From the NCBI GenBank assembly GCA_050330855.1, contig JBHJNL010000076.1, positions 1 to 25,443 of the forward strand: a DNA stretch of 25,443 nt. The letters are read 5' to 3'. Below, in pieces: positions 1 to 8,382 of the stretch (positions are counted from its first letter, which is position 1; each line of letters starts with the position of its first letter). The position numbers and the translations under genes are program-made. Source of the stretch: RCC1774 sp050330855 (lineage in GTDB: Bacteria > Cyanobacteriota > Cyanobacteriia > Thermosynechococcales > Thermosynechococcaceae). The notes beneath the pieces are model-generated. The model saw only the letters and a program-made list of their open reading frames with translations, was not told the DNA's origin and ran no database searches.

Positions 1-47
1 GTTCAAAAAATGAAATCAAGCTTGAATTCCTAAGTCTCATTTAAGAC

Positions 48-70
48 AAGAGTTTCAGGCTCTTTTTTTT
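48..70 (+). terminator. weak terminator-like hairpin at left edge
   Basis: AAGAG (48-52) can pair with CTCTT (60-64) around a 7-nt loop, and the right arm runs into an unbroken run of T up to 70. The stem is only 5 bp, so this is a weak intrinsic terminator candidate, probably for a gene lying left of the window. It could equally be chance in an AT-rich leader. Confidence 0.3.
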
Positions 71-145
71 CATAAAATATTGAGAATGAAGATCTACCTG
101 CGGAATGTCGGTTTAAATCATAGCTCGACTGCATGGAGAGGGCGA

Positions 146-1195
146 ATGTCAGGGAAAATAGCTGTTCTGAAGGGATGTAGTTTGGTGTTACTCGCCTGCG
201 GTGCAGGCTTCATCGCTTCACCAGCCACCCAGGCGATGCCTGTAGATGTCTATCTAGCCCAGAATGCTTCTTTAGAGCAGCTCGACCAGCGCATTGACCA
301 GCTCTCGAAACAAGGCCGATATTCTGATGCGATTCCTCTGGCAGAACAGGTTTTAGTCCGACGTAAGCAACAATCAGGGTCAGGGCACTTATCCGTTGCC
401 ACTAGCCTCAATAAGTTGGCTTTGCTCTATACCAAACAGGGTCGCTATAAAGAGGCTGAACCGCTACAGCTTCAATCGTTTAATATTTATCAAAAGCAAT
501 TAGGGTCAAAGCACCCGGCGGTGGCGACCAGCCTCAACAATCTCGCTGATCTCTATAGCAAAGAAGGCCGCTATACCGAGGCAGAGTTTCTGTTTAAGCG
601 ATCGCTCGCGATCTATCGCCAGACGTTCGGTCAAGAGCATCTCAATGTGGCCTATAGCCTCAATAACCTCGCTGAGGTCTACGTCAAGCAAGGGCGCTAT
701 AAAGAAGCAGAAGCTTCTCACCTGCAGGCATTGAAGATCAAAAGGCAAAAGTTGGGTCAAGTGCATCAGTCTGTTGCCACTAGCCTTAATAATTTGGCTG
801 AAGTCTACGTCAATCAAAAAAGGTATGCCGAGGCAGAACCGCTCTTTAAGCAGGCACTGGCGATGCGACAAAAGCTGCTGGGCCAAGAACATCCCTCGGT
901 GGCAACGAGCCTCAACAATTTAGCCGAGCTGTATGGACAGCAGGGGAAATACGCAGAAGCCAAGCCCCTCTTTGAGCAAGCGCTGGCAATGCGGAAGAAG
1001 CTTTTAGGATCGGGACATCCGGCCCTTGTGATTAGCCTCAGTAATTTAGCGGCGCTTTACGGTAACCAGGGTGACTACAAAGAAGCAAAGACGCTGTATG
1101 AAGAAGCCATTGCGATCGCAAAAGCAAAGCTTGGCCCAGGCCACTCCACCACTCAAGTCATAGAACGACGGCTAAGCCTATTGCAAAAACAGTAG
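146..1195 (+). CDS. exported tetratricopeptide (kinesin-light-chain type) repeat protein
   Basis: A repeat protein of the TPR_10/TPR_12 type that is abundant in cyanobacteria and acts as a protein-protein interaction scaffold; no catalytic domain is visible. After an N-terminal hydrophobic stretch (KGCSLVLLACGAGFIA, ending near PATQA) that looks like a signal peptide, there is one degenerate repeat and then six regular 42-residue repeats. Each follows the pattern VATSLNNLAxLYxxQGRY.EAE, then ALxxxxKxLGxxHP. I place the start at ATG 146 because GGAGAGGG lies just upstream and the signal peptide then begins properly; in-frame ATG 86 and TTG 80 would add 20-22 residues before it. The repeats are close in sequence at both protein and DNA level, so copy number could vary between strains by recombination. 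The partner is unknown. Confidence 0.85.
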   Translation: MSGKIAVLKGCSLVLLACGAGFIASPATQAMPVDVYLAQNASLEQLDQRIDQLSKQGRYSDAIPLAEQVLVRRKQQSGSGHLSVATSLNKLALLYTKQGRYKEAEPLQLQSFNIYQKQLGSKHPAVATSLNNLADLYSKEGRYTEAEFLFKRSLAIYRQTFGQEHLNVAYSLNNLAEVYVKQGRYKEAEASHLQALKIKRQKLGQVHQSVATSLNNLAEVYVNQKRYAEAEPLFKQALAMRQKLLGQEHPSVATSLNNLAELYGQQGKYAEAKPLFEQALAMRKKLLGSGHPALVISLSNLAALYGNQGDYKEAKTLYEEAIAIAKAKLGPGHSTTQVIERRLSLLQKQ

Positions 1196-1367
1196 TTGGC
1201 CATAGGGACGGGTTCACACCGAAGGCCCATTGAGATATCACTTCAGATTGATGCTTGAGCCACGCAGCGCCGAATAGATTCAAACCTTCAATATTTCCGT
1301 GTTGGCCGCTCCCGCGATATGATCATCGGGTTATTTGACCACACTAGAAACCTTTTACGTCATTGCT

Positions 1368-1835
1368 ATGGACATTCCTGCTGGCCAGCTCCTTTTACGT
1401 CGTTCAATTGCGGTGAAGGTTGTCGTGACACCTCGCTGGAAAGATGAAGCGCAAGAACAGCTCCAAACCCAAATCAATCAGTTTGATGGTCAACTCCAGC
1501 AGTTAGACCAGCAAGTACAGCAAATGGTGGGCGAACTTCAAAAACAGAAAGTCCAGATTATTGGTGCTGACACCCCCTCTTCTGACGAGACGCAAGCGCA
1601 AATTCAGAATATTCAAATGCAGGCCAACAACGCCAAGAGCGAACTGCTAGAGAAAAAAAACCAGGTGCTGCAGCAGCTCAATCAGGTCCAGAGCCTAGAA
1701 ATGGAACAGCAGGTCGAGCAGGGCCAAATTGACAGTTTCTTCTACGCGAAAAAGGGCGACAACCTGATTGGCAGAATGCAGGTAGAGGTCTTGCTTCGAG
1801 ACGGCGTCATCGAAGATATTCAAGGCGAACTATAA
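1368..1835 (+). CDS. YlqD family coiled-coil protein
   Basis: Resembles the YlqD family (DUF, function unknown) as found in cyanobacteria. It has a beta-strand start (RRSIAVKVVVTPRWK), then a long Gln-rich coiled coil with heptad-like spacing (LQTQINQFDGQLQQLDQQVQ and a second helix rich in Q, E and K), and a C-terminal beta region ending in LLRDGVIEDIQGEL. There is no signal peptide or membrane segment, so it is probably cytosolic. The start at ATG 1368 gives the N-terminus usual for the family; a TTG at 1335 is in frame, but neither has a clear Shine-Dalgarno sequence. It is a stand-alone gene followed by a strong terminator. Family assignment rests on recall of the RR.AVKVVVTPRWK signature. 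Confidence 0.7.
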   Translation: MDIPAGQLLLRRSIAVKVVVTPRWKDEAQEQLQTQINQFDGQLQQLDQQVQQMVGELQKQKVQIIGADTPSSDETQAQIQNIQMQANNAKSELLEKKNQVLQQLNQVQSLEMEQQVEQGQIDSFFYAKKGDNLIGRMQVEVLLRDGVIEDIQGEL

Positions 1836-1873
1836 ATCTCTTACCGCAGGCAGTCTGCTCTGGTTGCCGCATC

Positions 1874-1890
1874 CTGCCAGTTTTTGGCAG
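1874..1890. repeat. short inverted repeat downstream of the YlqD gene
   Basis: CTGCCA (1874-1879) and TGGCAG (1885-1890) form a 6-bp perfect hairpin with a 5-nt loop, just before the main terminator. It has no U-tract of its own. Confidence 0.4.
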
Positions 1891-1892
1891 TC

Positions 1893-1920
1893 AATACCCT
1901 CCAGCAGTGGGGGGTATTTT
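1893..1920 (+). terminator. rho-independent terminator of the YlqD gene
   Basis: AATACCCTCC (1893-1902) pairs with GGGGGGTATT (1909-1918) over 10 bp with a single G-U pair and a 6-nt loop. The arm ends in a short T run (1917-1920). It lies 57 bp past the YlqD stop and well before bciB, so it insulates the two. Confidence 0.75.
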
Positions 1921-1942
1921 GCTTGAGAGCCTCACCACTATT

Positions 1943-1978
1943 TGACGTGGGGGACAATGCTGACGTGGGGGACAATGC
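1943..1978. repeat. perfect 18-bp tandem direct repeat upstream of bciB
   Basis: TGACGTGGGGGACAATGC occurs twice back to back (1943-1960 and 1961-1978), with no mismatch and no spacer, 48 bp before the bciB start codon. Eighteen bp is close to two helical turns, so a protein could bind both copies on one DNA face. It could be a regulatory operator, or the leftover end of a mobile element with tandem transposase-binding sites. Nothing in the sequence decides between the two. Confidence 0.85.
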
Positions 1979-2026
1979 AGGCACAAGTGAAAGACAGATC
2001 ATCCTTATTGAGGGGCGAGAAGACCT

Positions 2027-3274
2027 ATGAACTCTGACGATTGGCGGCAGAAAAGTCAGCCCATTCCACCTGGAGGTCGCTATCCAGCCCAGGACTACTG
2101 CAGCAACTGTGGCCTGTGCGATACCTACTACATTGCCCATGTGCATGATGCCTGCGCTTTTCTGGGTGAGGGCATGCGGAAGGTTGAAACCCTGGAGCCT
2201 CAAGTCCACGGCCGCAGTCGTAAAGATAATCTAGAGCGGCGCTTTGGGGTTTGTACCGCAATGCACTACGTCAAGATGAATCCGCCCATTGAGGGTGCCC
2301 AGTGGACGGGGGTGGTGACCTCGGTTGCGATCGCAATGCTCAAAAACAACTGGGTCGATGGGGTGATCTGTGTTCACAGCGATCCCGACGACCGATTTAG
2401 CCCCCAGCCCGTCATCGCTACCACGGTTGAAGACATCTTGGCAGCGAGAGGCGTTAAACCCACGCTCTCACCGAACCTGAATATTCTGGCTCTATTAGAA
2501 GAGAGCGGCCTAAAGCGGATTTTATTCTGTGGCGTTGGCTGTCAGGTGCAGGCGCTCAGAAGTATTGAGCATCATCTGAATCTCGATAAACTTTATGTGC
2601 TGGGCACCCACTGCGTCGATAACGGCAAGCGTGAAGGACTCAAAAAGTTTTTAGAGACGGCCAGCGATAGCCCTGAAACCGTCCGGCACTATGAATTTAT
2701 GCAAAACTACCAAGTCGAGTTGAAGCATACAGACGGACACACCGAAGCGGTGCCCTATTTTTGTCTGCCGACGAAAGAGCTTAACAACGTGATCGCGCCC
2801 TCTTGCTATAGCTGCTTTGACTACATGAATGGGCTAGCTGATTTGGTGGTGGGCTATATGGGAGTACCCTATCAAAATGTGCCAATGACCGAGCATTTTC
2901 AGCAGGTGACAGTCCGTAATCAAAAGGGTGTGCAAATGCTGGAATTAATAAAGCCAACGGCTACGATTGAGTCTGTCGAGCAGGGCGGAGACTGCCGCAG
3001 TTTTGTGTTGCAAACCGTTTTGCAAGAGGAAAAGTCGAGTAATGCTAGATTGCCTAAATTTCTTGGCAGGTGGCTAGCGAAGGCTTTGACGAGATTTGGC
3101 CCCCAGGGACTAGAGTTTGCCAAGTATTCCATTGACTACCACACGATTCGGAATTACCTATTCGTGAAGCGCAATTGGGGCGCGAAGGCTGATCAGCATA
3201 TCCCGAACTATTCTAAAGAGATTGTGGCCGAATACGATCTCGACGGCACCATTACGAAGCTGTTGCGACTGTGA
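2027..3274 (+). CDS. bciB: divinyl (proto)chlorophyllide a 8-vinyl reductase, ferredoxin-dependent BciB type
   Basis: Reduces the 8-vinyl group of divinyl chlorophyllide to ethyl, a late step of chlorophyll a synthesis, using electrons from ferredoxin through Fe-S clusters and a flavin. It belongs to the FrhB family (coenzyme F420 hydrogenase beta subunit fold), the same group as Synechocystis Slr1923 and plant 7-hydroxymethyl chlorophyll a reductase. Visible features are the N-terminal cluster motif C25xxC28xxC31, further cysteines at HDAC, LFCGVGCQVQALR near residue 180, a Cys in GTHCVDNGKREG, and CYSCFDYMNGLAD near residue 260. At 415 residues it is close to the family length. It is likely cytosolic or peripheral to thylakoids. 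Start ATG 2027 is preceded by a purine-rich GAGGGGCGAGAAG. The 18-bp tandem repeat sits directly upstream and is a candidate control site. The closest alternative is 7-hydroxymethyl chlorophyll reductase, a paralogue with the same fold. Confidence 0.88.
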   Translation: MNSDDWRQKSQPIPPGGRYPAQDYCSNCGLCDTYYIAHVHDACAFLGEGMRKVETLEPQVHGRSRKDNLERRFGVCTAMHYVKMNPPIEGAQWTGVVTSVAIAMLKNNWVDGVICVHSDPDDRFSPQPVIATTVEDILAARGVKPTLSPNLNILALLEESGLKRILFCGVGCQVQALRSIEHHLNLDKLYVLGTHCVDNGKREGLKKFLETASDSPETVRHYEFMQNYQVELKHTDGHTEAVPYFCLPTKELNNVIAPSCYSCFDYMNGLADLVVGYMGVPYQNVPMTEHFQQVTVRNQKGVQMLELIKPTATIESVEQGGDCRSFVLQTVLQEEKSSNARLPKFLGRWLAKALTRFGPQGLEFAKYSIDYHTIRNYLFVKRNWGAKADQHIPNYSKEIVAEYDLDGTITKLLRL

Positions 3275-3307
3275 ACGCTTGCTATGAATCTGCTAAGCGA
3301 AACTGCC

Positions 3308-4174
3308 CTAGTCATTTTCCGCAAGCCAAGTCTCCAAATCAGCCACACTAGAGAAATCTAATAATGCCTCACCTAGTGACTCAAGTTGTTCCACCGGAAA
3401 AGTAGAAATGCGACTCTGAATCGATGAGTCCAACTCACCTACTTTTTTGGTCAGTTGCCGAAGGATAAGCGATCGTCCTTCTGTTTCTCGTCCCTCTTCT
3501 CGTCCCTCTTCTCGTCCCTCTTCCTTCGCTTCTTGAATAGCGCGGGGTTCTTCTAGTAAATTTAGTCCCAACATAGTTTTAATCTCCGTTCGACTCAAAT
3601 TCGAGAACTTGTACACCATTATAGAGGTCACAATATCAATGAGGTTTACTTTCTCTTGGAGAATGAAGTCTTCCTGCTCTGCGCGTGACAATAAGTATCG
3701 CGCCGCTTCCGGGGCTTCTGTTTCATCAATGATGGTCAGTACTGTTGCGGCGACGGTTACGGGTAGCGATCTCACATCTCCCAGTTCATCGAGATAAATT
3801 CGATGGACCTGTTCGCCATGCAGTAGAGATCGATGAGGATAAACGTTGCTTTGTTCGGTGGTGCGCGATGGATAAATCACCACCGCCTGCCAGTCTGAGA
3901 ATCTTTTACTGTTGCGATAAAAATAGAGCAGTGACTCGCCAAATAGTCGTTCGTACAGTTCCTCATCCTTCTGAAACTGGATTTCGCAGAAATAAACGAC
4001 CCCGCGCTGCGACTCCGGCGGCAAAAATACCCCATCAATCTCGAACCTGGGTTCCTTTACTGCCACTGAGTCAAACCGATACTCACCCGCATTCTCGGGT
4101 CGGTGACCCAGCAAATCAAACAGCAGGGCTGGCGATCTCTGAAACATTTGATAAAAAATGGGGTCACGCCGCAT
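3308..4174 (-). CDS. DUF2887 / Rpn-like PD-(D/E)XK putative transposase-nuclease family protein
   Basis: Matches the cyanobacterial DUF2887 family, grouped with Rpn recombination-promoting nucleases of the PD-(D/E)XK superfamily; these genes are usually multicopy and variable. It opens with the typical MRRDPIFYQMFQRSPALLFD, followed by RFEIDGVFLPP and VYFCEIQFQKDEELYERLF, where the D and the E..Q pair fit the nuclease-fold metal-site positions. After a middle helical part comes a charged EEGREEGREEGRE tract, then a DUF4351-like C-terminus (LILRQLTKKVGELDSSIQSRI to the end). It is convergent with bciB, 33 bp away. At 288 residues it looks full length. The start at 4174 matches the conserved N-terminus. 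A true in vivo role is not established for this family. Confidence 0.8.
   Translation of the reverse strand: MRRDPIFYQMFQRSPALLFDLLGHRPENAGEYRFDSVAVKEPRFEIDGVFLPPESQRGVVYFCEIQFQKDEELYERLFGESLLYFYRNSKRFSDWQAVVIYPSRTTEQSNVYPHRSLLHGEQVHRIYLDELGDVRSLPVTVAATVLTIIDETEAPEAARYLLSRAEQEDFILQEKVNLIDIVTSIMVYKFSNLSRTEIKTMLGLNLLEEPRAIQEAKEEGREEGREEGRETEGRSLILRQLTKKVGELDSSIQSRISTFPVEQLESLGEALLDFSSVADLETWLAEND
3487..3522. repeat. three 12-bp tandem repeats encoding the GREE tract
   Basis: CTCGTCCCTCTT is repeated three times exactly (3487-3498, 3499-3510, 3511-3522). Read on the minus strand it encodes the repeated EEGR units of the DUF2887 protein. Since 12 is a multiple of 3, gain or loss of copies changes linker length without breaking the frame. 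Confidence 0.85.
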
Positions 4175-4235
4175 GATGCTGATCTGAATGTCAATCGCTC
4201 AATGCTATGCTCTAACGGCTGGTTTTAGCAAAGCG

Positions 4236-5695
4236 ATGAAGGCAACCAATGTTTTGTGGGTAACGCTTCTTGGTGCTGGAGTCGCTGCAGGGCTGGGTGG
4301 GGGCATCTTTTTTGCGATCGCAACCCCCAAAAAAGTCATCCAGGAGCTAAATCAACAGGCTCATCCCCTCCAAGGAGTGCAGCCAAATGATGATGACTTT
4401 AGTGATTTAGAACCCATTGGACAAGCCATCGGTGACGCCAGAATCGTGGCATTGGGAGAGGCAACCCACGGTACTGCTGAGCATTTCACCTTTAAGCATC
4501 GGTTGTTTCGGTACCTAGTAGAACGCAAAGGCTTTACGGTGATGGCCTTTGAAGCAAGCTGGCCTCACGTTGACAGTATTGATCGGTTTATAAAAACTGG
4601 CGAGGGGACCGCCAGAGAGGCCACCCAACAGCTTTGGCTCGGACTGATCACCCATGAAGTTGCCAACTTGATTCAGTGGATGCGCGACTATAATCAACGT
4701 CTACCGGCAGCCAAACGCCTCTCTTTCACTGGGTTTGACTCACAGGGGAGTCACGATGGTGTTCACACTGTTCTCAATGATGTTTGTCAGTATCAGTCAG
4801 ACGAATTCCCTTGGTTCTATGGTCAGTATGAACCCGTTCTCAACTCGCCTCCGTTTCCGCCCTACGACGAGAAAAATCCCGATGTATTCTGGGATCAGGT
4901 TAGACCTAAATTTCAGGCGCTTTTACTCAAAGCTGAAGCTGCTCTGCAGCGCCTAGATGCGAACAAAGCTCAATGGTTGATGGTTTCTGGCCGCAAAAAT
5001 TTCATCAGAACAAGGCAGGCGGCTGCGCGGGTAGTCCAATCGTTGAGAATAGATGCAGGCGGTAATGAAGCGGAGATCGCTATTCGCGATCATAACGATG
5101 GCGGCAAACGTTAAATGGCTGGCAAATTCTGCCTATCCCGGCGAAAAATTGTGCTGTGGGCATATAACCTCCATGTGGGTAATCTACAACTTTCTTTTGA
5201 TCAGGGTCGTTCGTTTACAGGCCAAGATACTTATCAGACAATGGGCGCACATCTCAAACAGATGTTTGGAGACGACATCTACCTAATCGGTCTTGGCTTT
5301 AACCACGGCGAGTTGCAGGGGGCGTCAAGAAGATCGAGCCGAACAAGCCCACGATGGAAATTTATTCTGTTGATAGACCACCCGCAAACAGTGGTGAGGG
5401 TGTATTAGGCCAGGGGCCAAAATCCGCTTTTTTCTTGGACATGAGTTCTTTGGCTAATAATAGTGCGTTGTCAAGATGGTTAGCAGGTTCACACAAGTAT
5501 TACTCTATTGGCGGGGAAGGCATCGATCCCAAGAGATCGTCAAAGAGTTTCATGCACGAATTCAAGCTCAAGGAAGCCTATGACGGCTATGTGTACCTTC
5601 AGCGCACTCATGCCGCACGGCAGTTGGAAGAGGTCCGCGATCAATTACCCCACCAACGAGATCCCATCGCTTGGACGAGCTGCAAAAATCGCTAA
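4236..5695 (+). pseudogene. erythromycin-esterase-like protein gene, broken by three apparent indels
   Basis: The pieces together spell one protein of the erythromycin esterase superfamily (PF05139 type), about 486 residues. An N-terminal membrane or signal segment (NVLWVTLLGAGVAAGLGGG) precedes IVALGEATHGTAEHF, FEASWPHVDSID and SFTGFDSQGSH, which carry the conserved Glu and His residues of the family. The frame is lost at about 5097 (extra base before ATGGCGGCAAAC; frame stop at 5114). It returns at the A run 5144-5148 (one A short; GEKIVLWAYNLHVG resumes). It is lost again at the G run 5318-5322 (one G short), after which GVKKIEPNKPTMEIYSVD continues to the stop at 5695. As read, the longest product stops after 308 codons from ATG 4188. 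ATG 4188 is an alternative start. It diverges from the DUF2887 gene by 13-60 bp. It is either a real pseudogene or contains base-calling errors in homopolymers. Confidence 0.75.
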
Positions 5696-5712
5696 TACAG
5701 CATCACGCCTCA

Positions 5713-7692
5713 CTAACTCGAAATGTCAGATTGCGTGTCTTCCGGTTTGACAAAATCAATGACCCGATAAACCTCCACTTGCTCAGCTTTGCCTTTGAGC
5801 GATAGTGCACCCCAGGCTTCGACCTCATAGTGATCACTCAGGTAATCCAGGGTTTCTTGGGCAATCAAGACTCTGCAAGTTGAGGGCTGTCGATCTTTAT
5901 CGACGCTTTCTAACCGAGACGCCGTATTCACACTGTCACCAATGACGCCGTACTCTAGTCGAGCTTTACTTCCTAAGCTGCCCACAACGACCGAGCCGGT
6001 GAATACGCCTGCCCGCATTTGCACCTCTGGCAGGCCGCGAGCTTGCCAGCGTTTATTCAGTTCATTGAGCTTTGCCCCCATTTTGAGGGCGCAGGTAACG
6101 GCTTGTTGGGCATCGGTTGCGATCGCATCCCTCTCTTCCCTCGGAATCGGCACCCCAAACACCGCCATTAGACCATCACCCGTGAACTTATTGATTACCC
6201 CGTGATGCTCGACCACCACATCGGTCATCACCTCAAAATACTCATTGAGCCAGTTCAGAAGTTGATTGGGCGATAGCTTTTCAGAAATGCTGCTAAACCC
6301 CTTGAGATCGGTAAACATCAGTGTCGCCGTGAGCGCTTGCCCCGGTAGCTTGCCGTCTTCTAAGAGTTCATTACGTCGCTGCCACAGCGTTTCAGCAATT
6401 TCAGGAGATGAACTTTGCCCCAGCAACCGCATCACCATTTTTTGCTGCCGTTGGGACTGCTGAGCGCGGTAAGACACCACCCCGCCACTCGCGCCTAAGA
6501 ACACTAGAAAAGAAGGTGCCAAAGGAACCCAAGCCGATTGTAAAAATAACCCTTGGCAGATCAGCAGCAGCAAACCAATAGCTGCGCCACCCCCCATCAC
6601 TAACCCAAGTGGACGACGCACGAGCCAAGCCAAGAGGCCACCACAGAAGGCCCAGCCTAAAATCCAGAGCATTTCGACTGGCTCAGACCAAGCATAGATC
6701 AGCGATCGCTCACCAGAGGCCGCATCTAAAAACTGACTCACCATCTGGGCATGGGCCACCACCCCCGGCATCGTATCTTGATCCCTAAGCCCTGAGCTAT
6801 AGGGGGTTGACACATAATCACGGCCACTGGTCCCCGTCGTGCCAATCAAAACCACCCGATCTTTGAATTGTTTCACATCGATCTGGTCCTCTAAAACCTG
6901 CGTGAGGCTTACCTGCTTAACGCTGCTGCGGACCGAGCGGTATCTCAGCATGATTTGGTAAGTCTGGGCCTCAAAGAGATTCGCATAACCCCCAAATCGT
7001 GGCGTCAAGGGAGGGAATGCAGTTTTGCCAATCTGGAGGATTGTTTGATCAGCATCGCTAGCTTCGTCTTCAATCCCTTCATCCTGTAAATATCGCAGCG
7101 CCGTACGGAGCGAAAAAGACGGGAAAAAATCCCCAGAGGGTAAATAGTCGCTGATATAGAGCAGGTTCCGCCGCAAGACTCCGCCGGGATCTACGGCAAG
7201 GTCATTGAAGCCAATCTGTTCGATGGGCAAGCCAGGGGGCGGTGCAATGGGTTCTTCGCGCTCATCACCGACATAGGCAATGGCAATAATGCGATCAGAG
7301 CTTTTAAGCCGTTCGACCAGGGCAATGCGATCGGCTTCAGCATTGCGATTGGTTCCCGGCTGAATCTGAATATCTCCGCGCCACATGTCAAGACCGATGA
7401 CGCGAGGTTGATAGGACTGCAGTTTTTGCAGCAGCTTCACCAGTGCTGCATCAGGGATCGGAAACTGCCCTAGCTTTTGAATATCTCGCTCTGTAATCCC
7501 TACTACGACTAGGCGGGGATCAACGCCTAAATCAGGTTGGGCCTGGACCAAACGGTCGTAAGCTGCCAGTTCTAGAAACTGAAGACCACCAACCTGTCGA
7601 AAGCCGAGCACAAGGGTAGTAGCAGCAAGACTTGCCACTGCCACCACACCTATTTCTGCCAGGCGACCCTGCAGCGAAACCCAAAACTTCAA
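5713..7692 (-). CDS. CHASE2-domain class III nucleotidyl cyclase (adenylate or guanylate cyclase)
   Basis: A membrane sensor that makes a cyclic nucleotide second messenger. An N-terminal membrane segment (about residues 14-32) is followed by a roughly 300-residue extracytoplasmic CHASE2 sensor domain (DRLVQAQPDLGVDPRLVVVGITERD near its start, VVLIGTTGTSGRDYVSTPY near its end). Three further membrane segments lie at about 340-410, and the cytosolic catalytic domain runs from about 455 to 630. Catalytic motifs are FTDLKGFSS and KFTGDGLMAVFG (the two metal-binding Asp), the Lys of NKFTGDG in the base-recognition position, and VNTASRLES (transition-state Asn and Arg). The second base-recognition position, normally Asp or Thr before VIGD, is Gly here (EYGVIGD), so substrate choice between ATP and GTP cannot be read off. 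It is a single gene ending 18 bp from the esterase pseudogene (convergent). The CHASE2 ligand is unknown. Confidence 0.9.
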   Translation of the reverse strand: MKFWVSLQGRLAEIGVVAVASLAATTLVLGFRQVGGLQFLELAAYDRLVQAQPDLGVDPRLVVVGITERDIQKLGQFPIPDAALVKLLQKLQSYQPRVIGLDMWRGDIQIQPGTNRNAEADRIALVERLKSSDRIIAIAYVGDEREEPIAPPPGLPIEQIGFNDLAVDPGGVLRRNLLYISDYLPSGDFFPSFSLRTALRYLQDEGIEDEASDADQTILQIGKTAFPPLTPRFGGYANLFEAQTYQIMLRYRSVRSSVKQVSLTQVLEDQIDVKQFKDRVVLIGTTGTSGRDYVSTPYSSGLRDQDTMPGVVAHAQMVSQFLDAASGERSLIYAWSEPVEMLWILGWAFCGGLLAWLVRRPLGLVMGGGAAIGLLLLICQGLFLQSAWVPLAPSFLVFLGASGGVVSYRAQQSQRQQKMVMRLLGQSSSPEIAETLWQRRNELLEDGKLPGQALTATLMFTDLKGFSSISEKLSPNQLLNWLNEYFEVMTDVVVEHHGVINKFTGDGLMAVFGVPIPREERDAIATDAQQAVTCALKMGAKLNELNKRWQARGLPEVQMRAGVFTGSVVVGSLGSKARLEYGVIGDSVNTASRLESVDKDRQPSTCRVLIAQETLDYLSDHYEVEAWGALSLKGKAEQVEVYRVIDFVKPEDTQSDISS

Positions 7693-7765
7693 AGAAGGTT
7701 ACCCTAAGCGATACAACCTGCGGTATGAGTATAGAGGACACCTCCCCCAATTGGCTGCTCCGTTC

Positions 7766-8275
7766 ATGTCTGATTACATTGTGGTTACCTTAGGTGACCG
7801 AACCCTGGCCGAAACTGCCCACAAAAACCTAGAGGCCGCTGGGTTACCCATGGCACAGGTCAGCATTTTTGGGCAAGGCTTTAAGATGCCTGAGACTGAC
7901 TTGCTGTTTGACCCGACCCTATTGAAGTGGAAAAGCATGAAGCGGATGATGGTGTGGCTGCTTCCCTTCGGATTTTTTGCAGGTTTTACCTTCAACCAGA
8001 TCACCCAGCTCACCATTGTCCCTGGCCTCGGCCAGGTCGGTGATGGCCTCCTTGGCGGCCTGTTTGGTATCGGGGCTGCAGCGATGGGCAGTTTTGGTTA
8101 CGGTGGAGGCGCACAGCTTTACCTTGACAAAGACTTAGTTCCCTATGCAAAACGACTAGAAAATGGGAAATATCTCGTCATTGTCAATGGTTCGCAACGC
8201 CTCATTCAGGATGCAAAGCGGGTTTTACGAATCCTCAACCCTGAAATCATGACGATTTACGAAGACATAGATTAA
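7766..8275 (+). CDS. small conserved membrane protein of unknown function
   Basis: A protein of about 169 residues that I do not recognise by name. An N-terminal alpha/beta stretch (SDYIVVTLGDRTLAETAHKN) resembles the start of general-stress or DUF1269-type domains in which a helix-strand unit precedes a membrane hairpin. It is followed by two hydrophobic segments (MMVWLLPFGFFAGFTF, then a Gly-rich GDGLLGGLFGIGAAAMGSFG). The C-terminal soluble part again has a strand-helix pattern (GKYLVIVNGSQRLIQDAKRV). The two soluble halves look like an internal duplication around the membrane hairpin. I choose ATG 7766 over TTG 7751 because the conserved-looking SDYIVV begins there. It is divergent from the CHASE2 cyclase with about 70 bp between starts, so promoters of both lie in that gap. 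Confidence 0.7.
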   Translation: MSDYIVVTLGDRTLAETAHKNLEAAGLPMAQVSIFGQGFKMPETDLLFDPTLLKWKSMKRMMVWLLPFGFFAGFTFNQITQLTIVPGLGQVGDGLLGGLFGIGAAAMGSFGYGGGAQLYLDKDLVPYAKRLENGKYLVIVNGSQRLIQDAKRVLRILNPEIMTIYEDID

Positions 8276-8337
8276 CCCCTTAGAGCAAGGCATTTCTTTT
8301 ACAAATAAGGTATGGTTAATATATATTCATATTCTTA

Positions 8338-8369
8338 ATCAAGAAATATCTATTCCTATCAAGAACTAT
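8338..8369 (+). promoter_or_regulatory. pair of direct repeats upstream of the LabA-like gene
   Basis: ATCAAGAAATAT (8338-8349) and ATCAAGAACTAT (8358-8369) differ at one position and start 20 bp apart, two helical turns, inside a very AT-rich leader ending 13 bp before the start codon. This is consistent with a paired binding site for a regulator, but no known site is recognised. Confidence 0.35.
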
Positions 8370-8382
8370 TATTTAATTTTCC

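Noticed and set aside
506..892. 128-codon minus-strand frame inside the TPR gene
   Set aside because: Shadow of the 126-bp repeats, which stay open on the opposite strand; the plus frame has clear TPR sequence.
1943..1978. CRISPR array
   Set aside because: Only two copies, no spacer between them, and no cas gene nearby.
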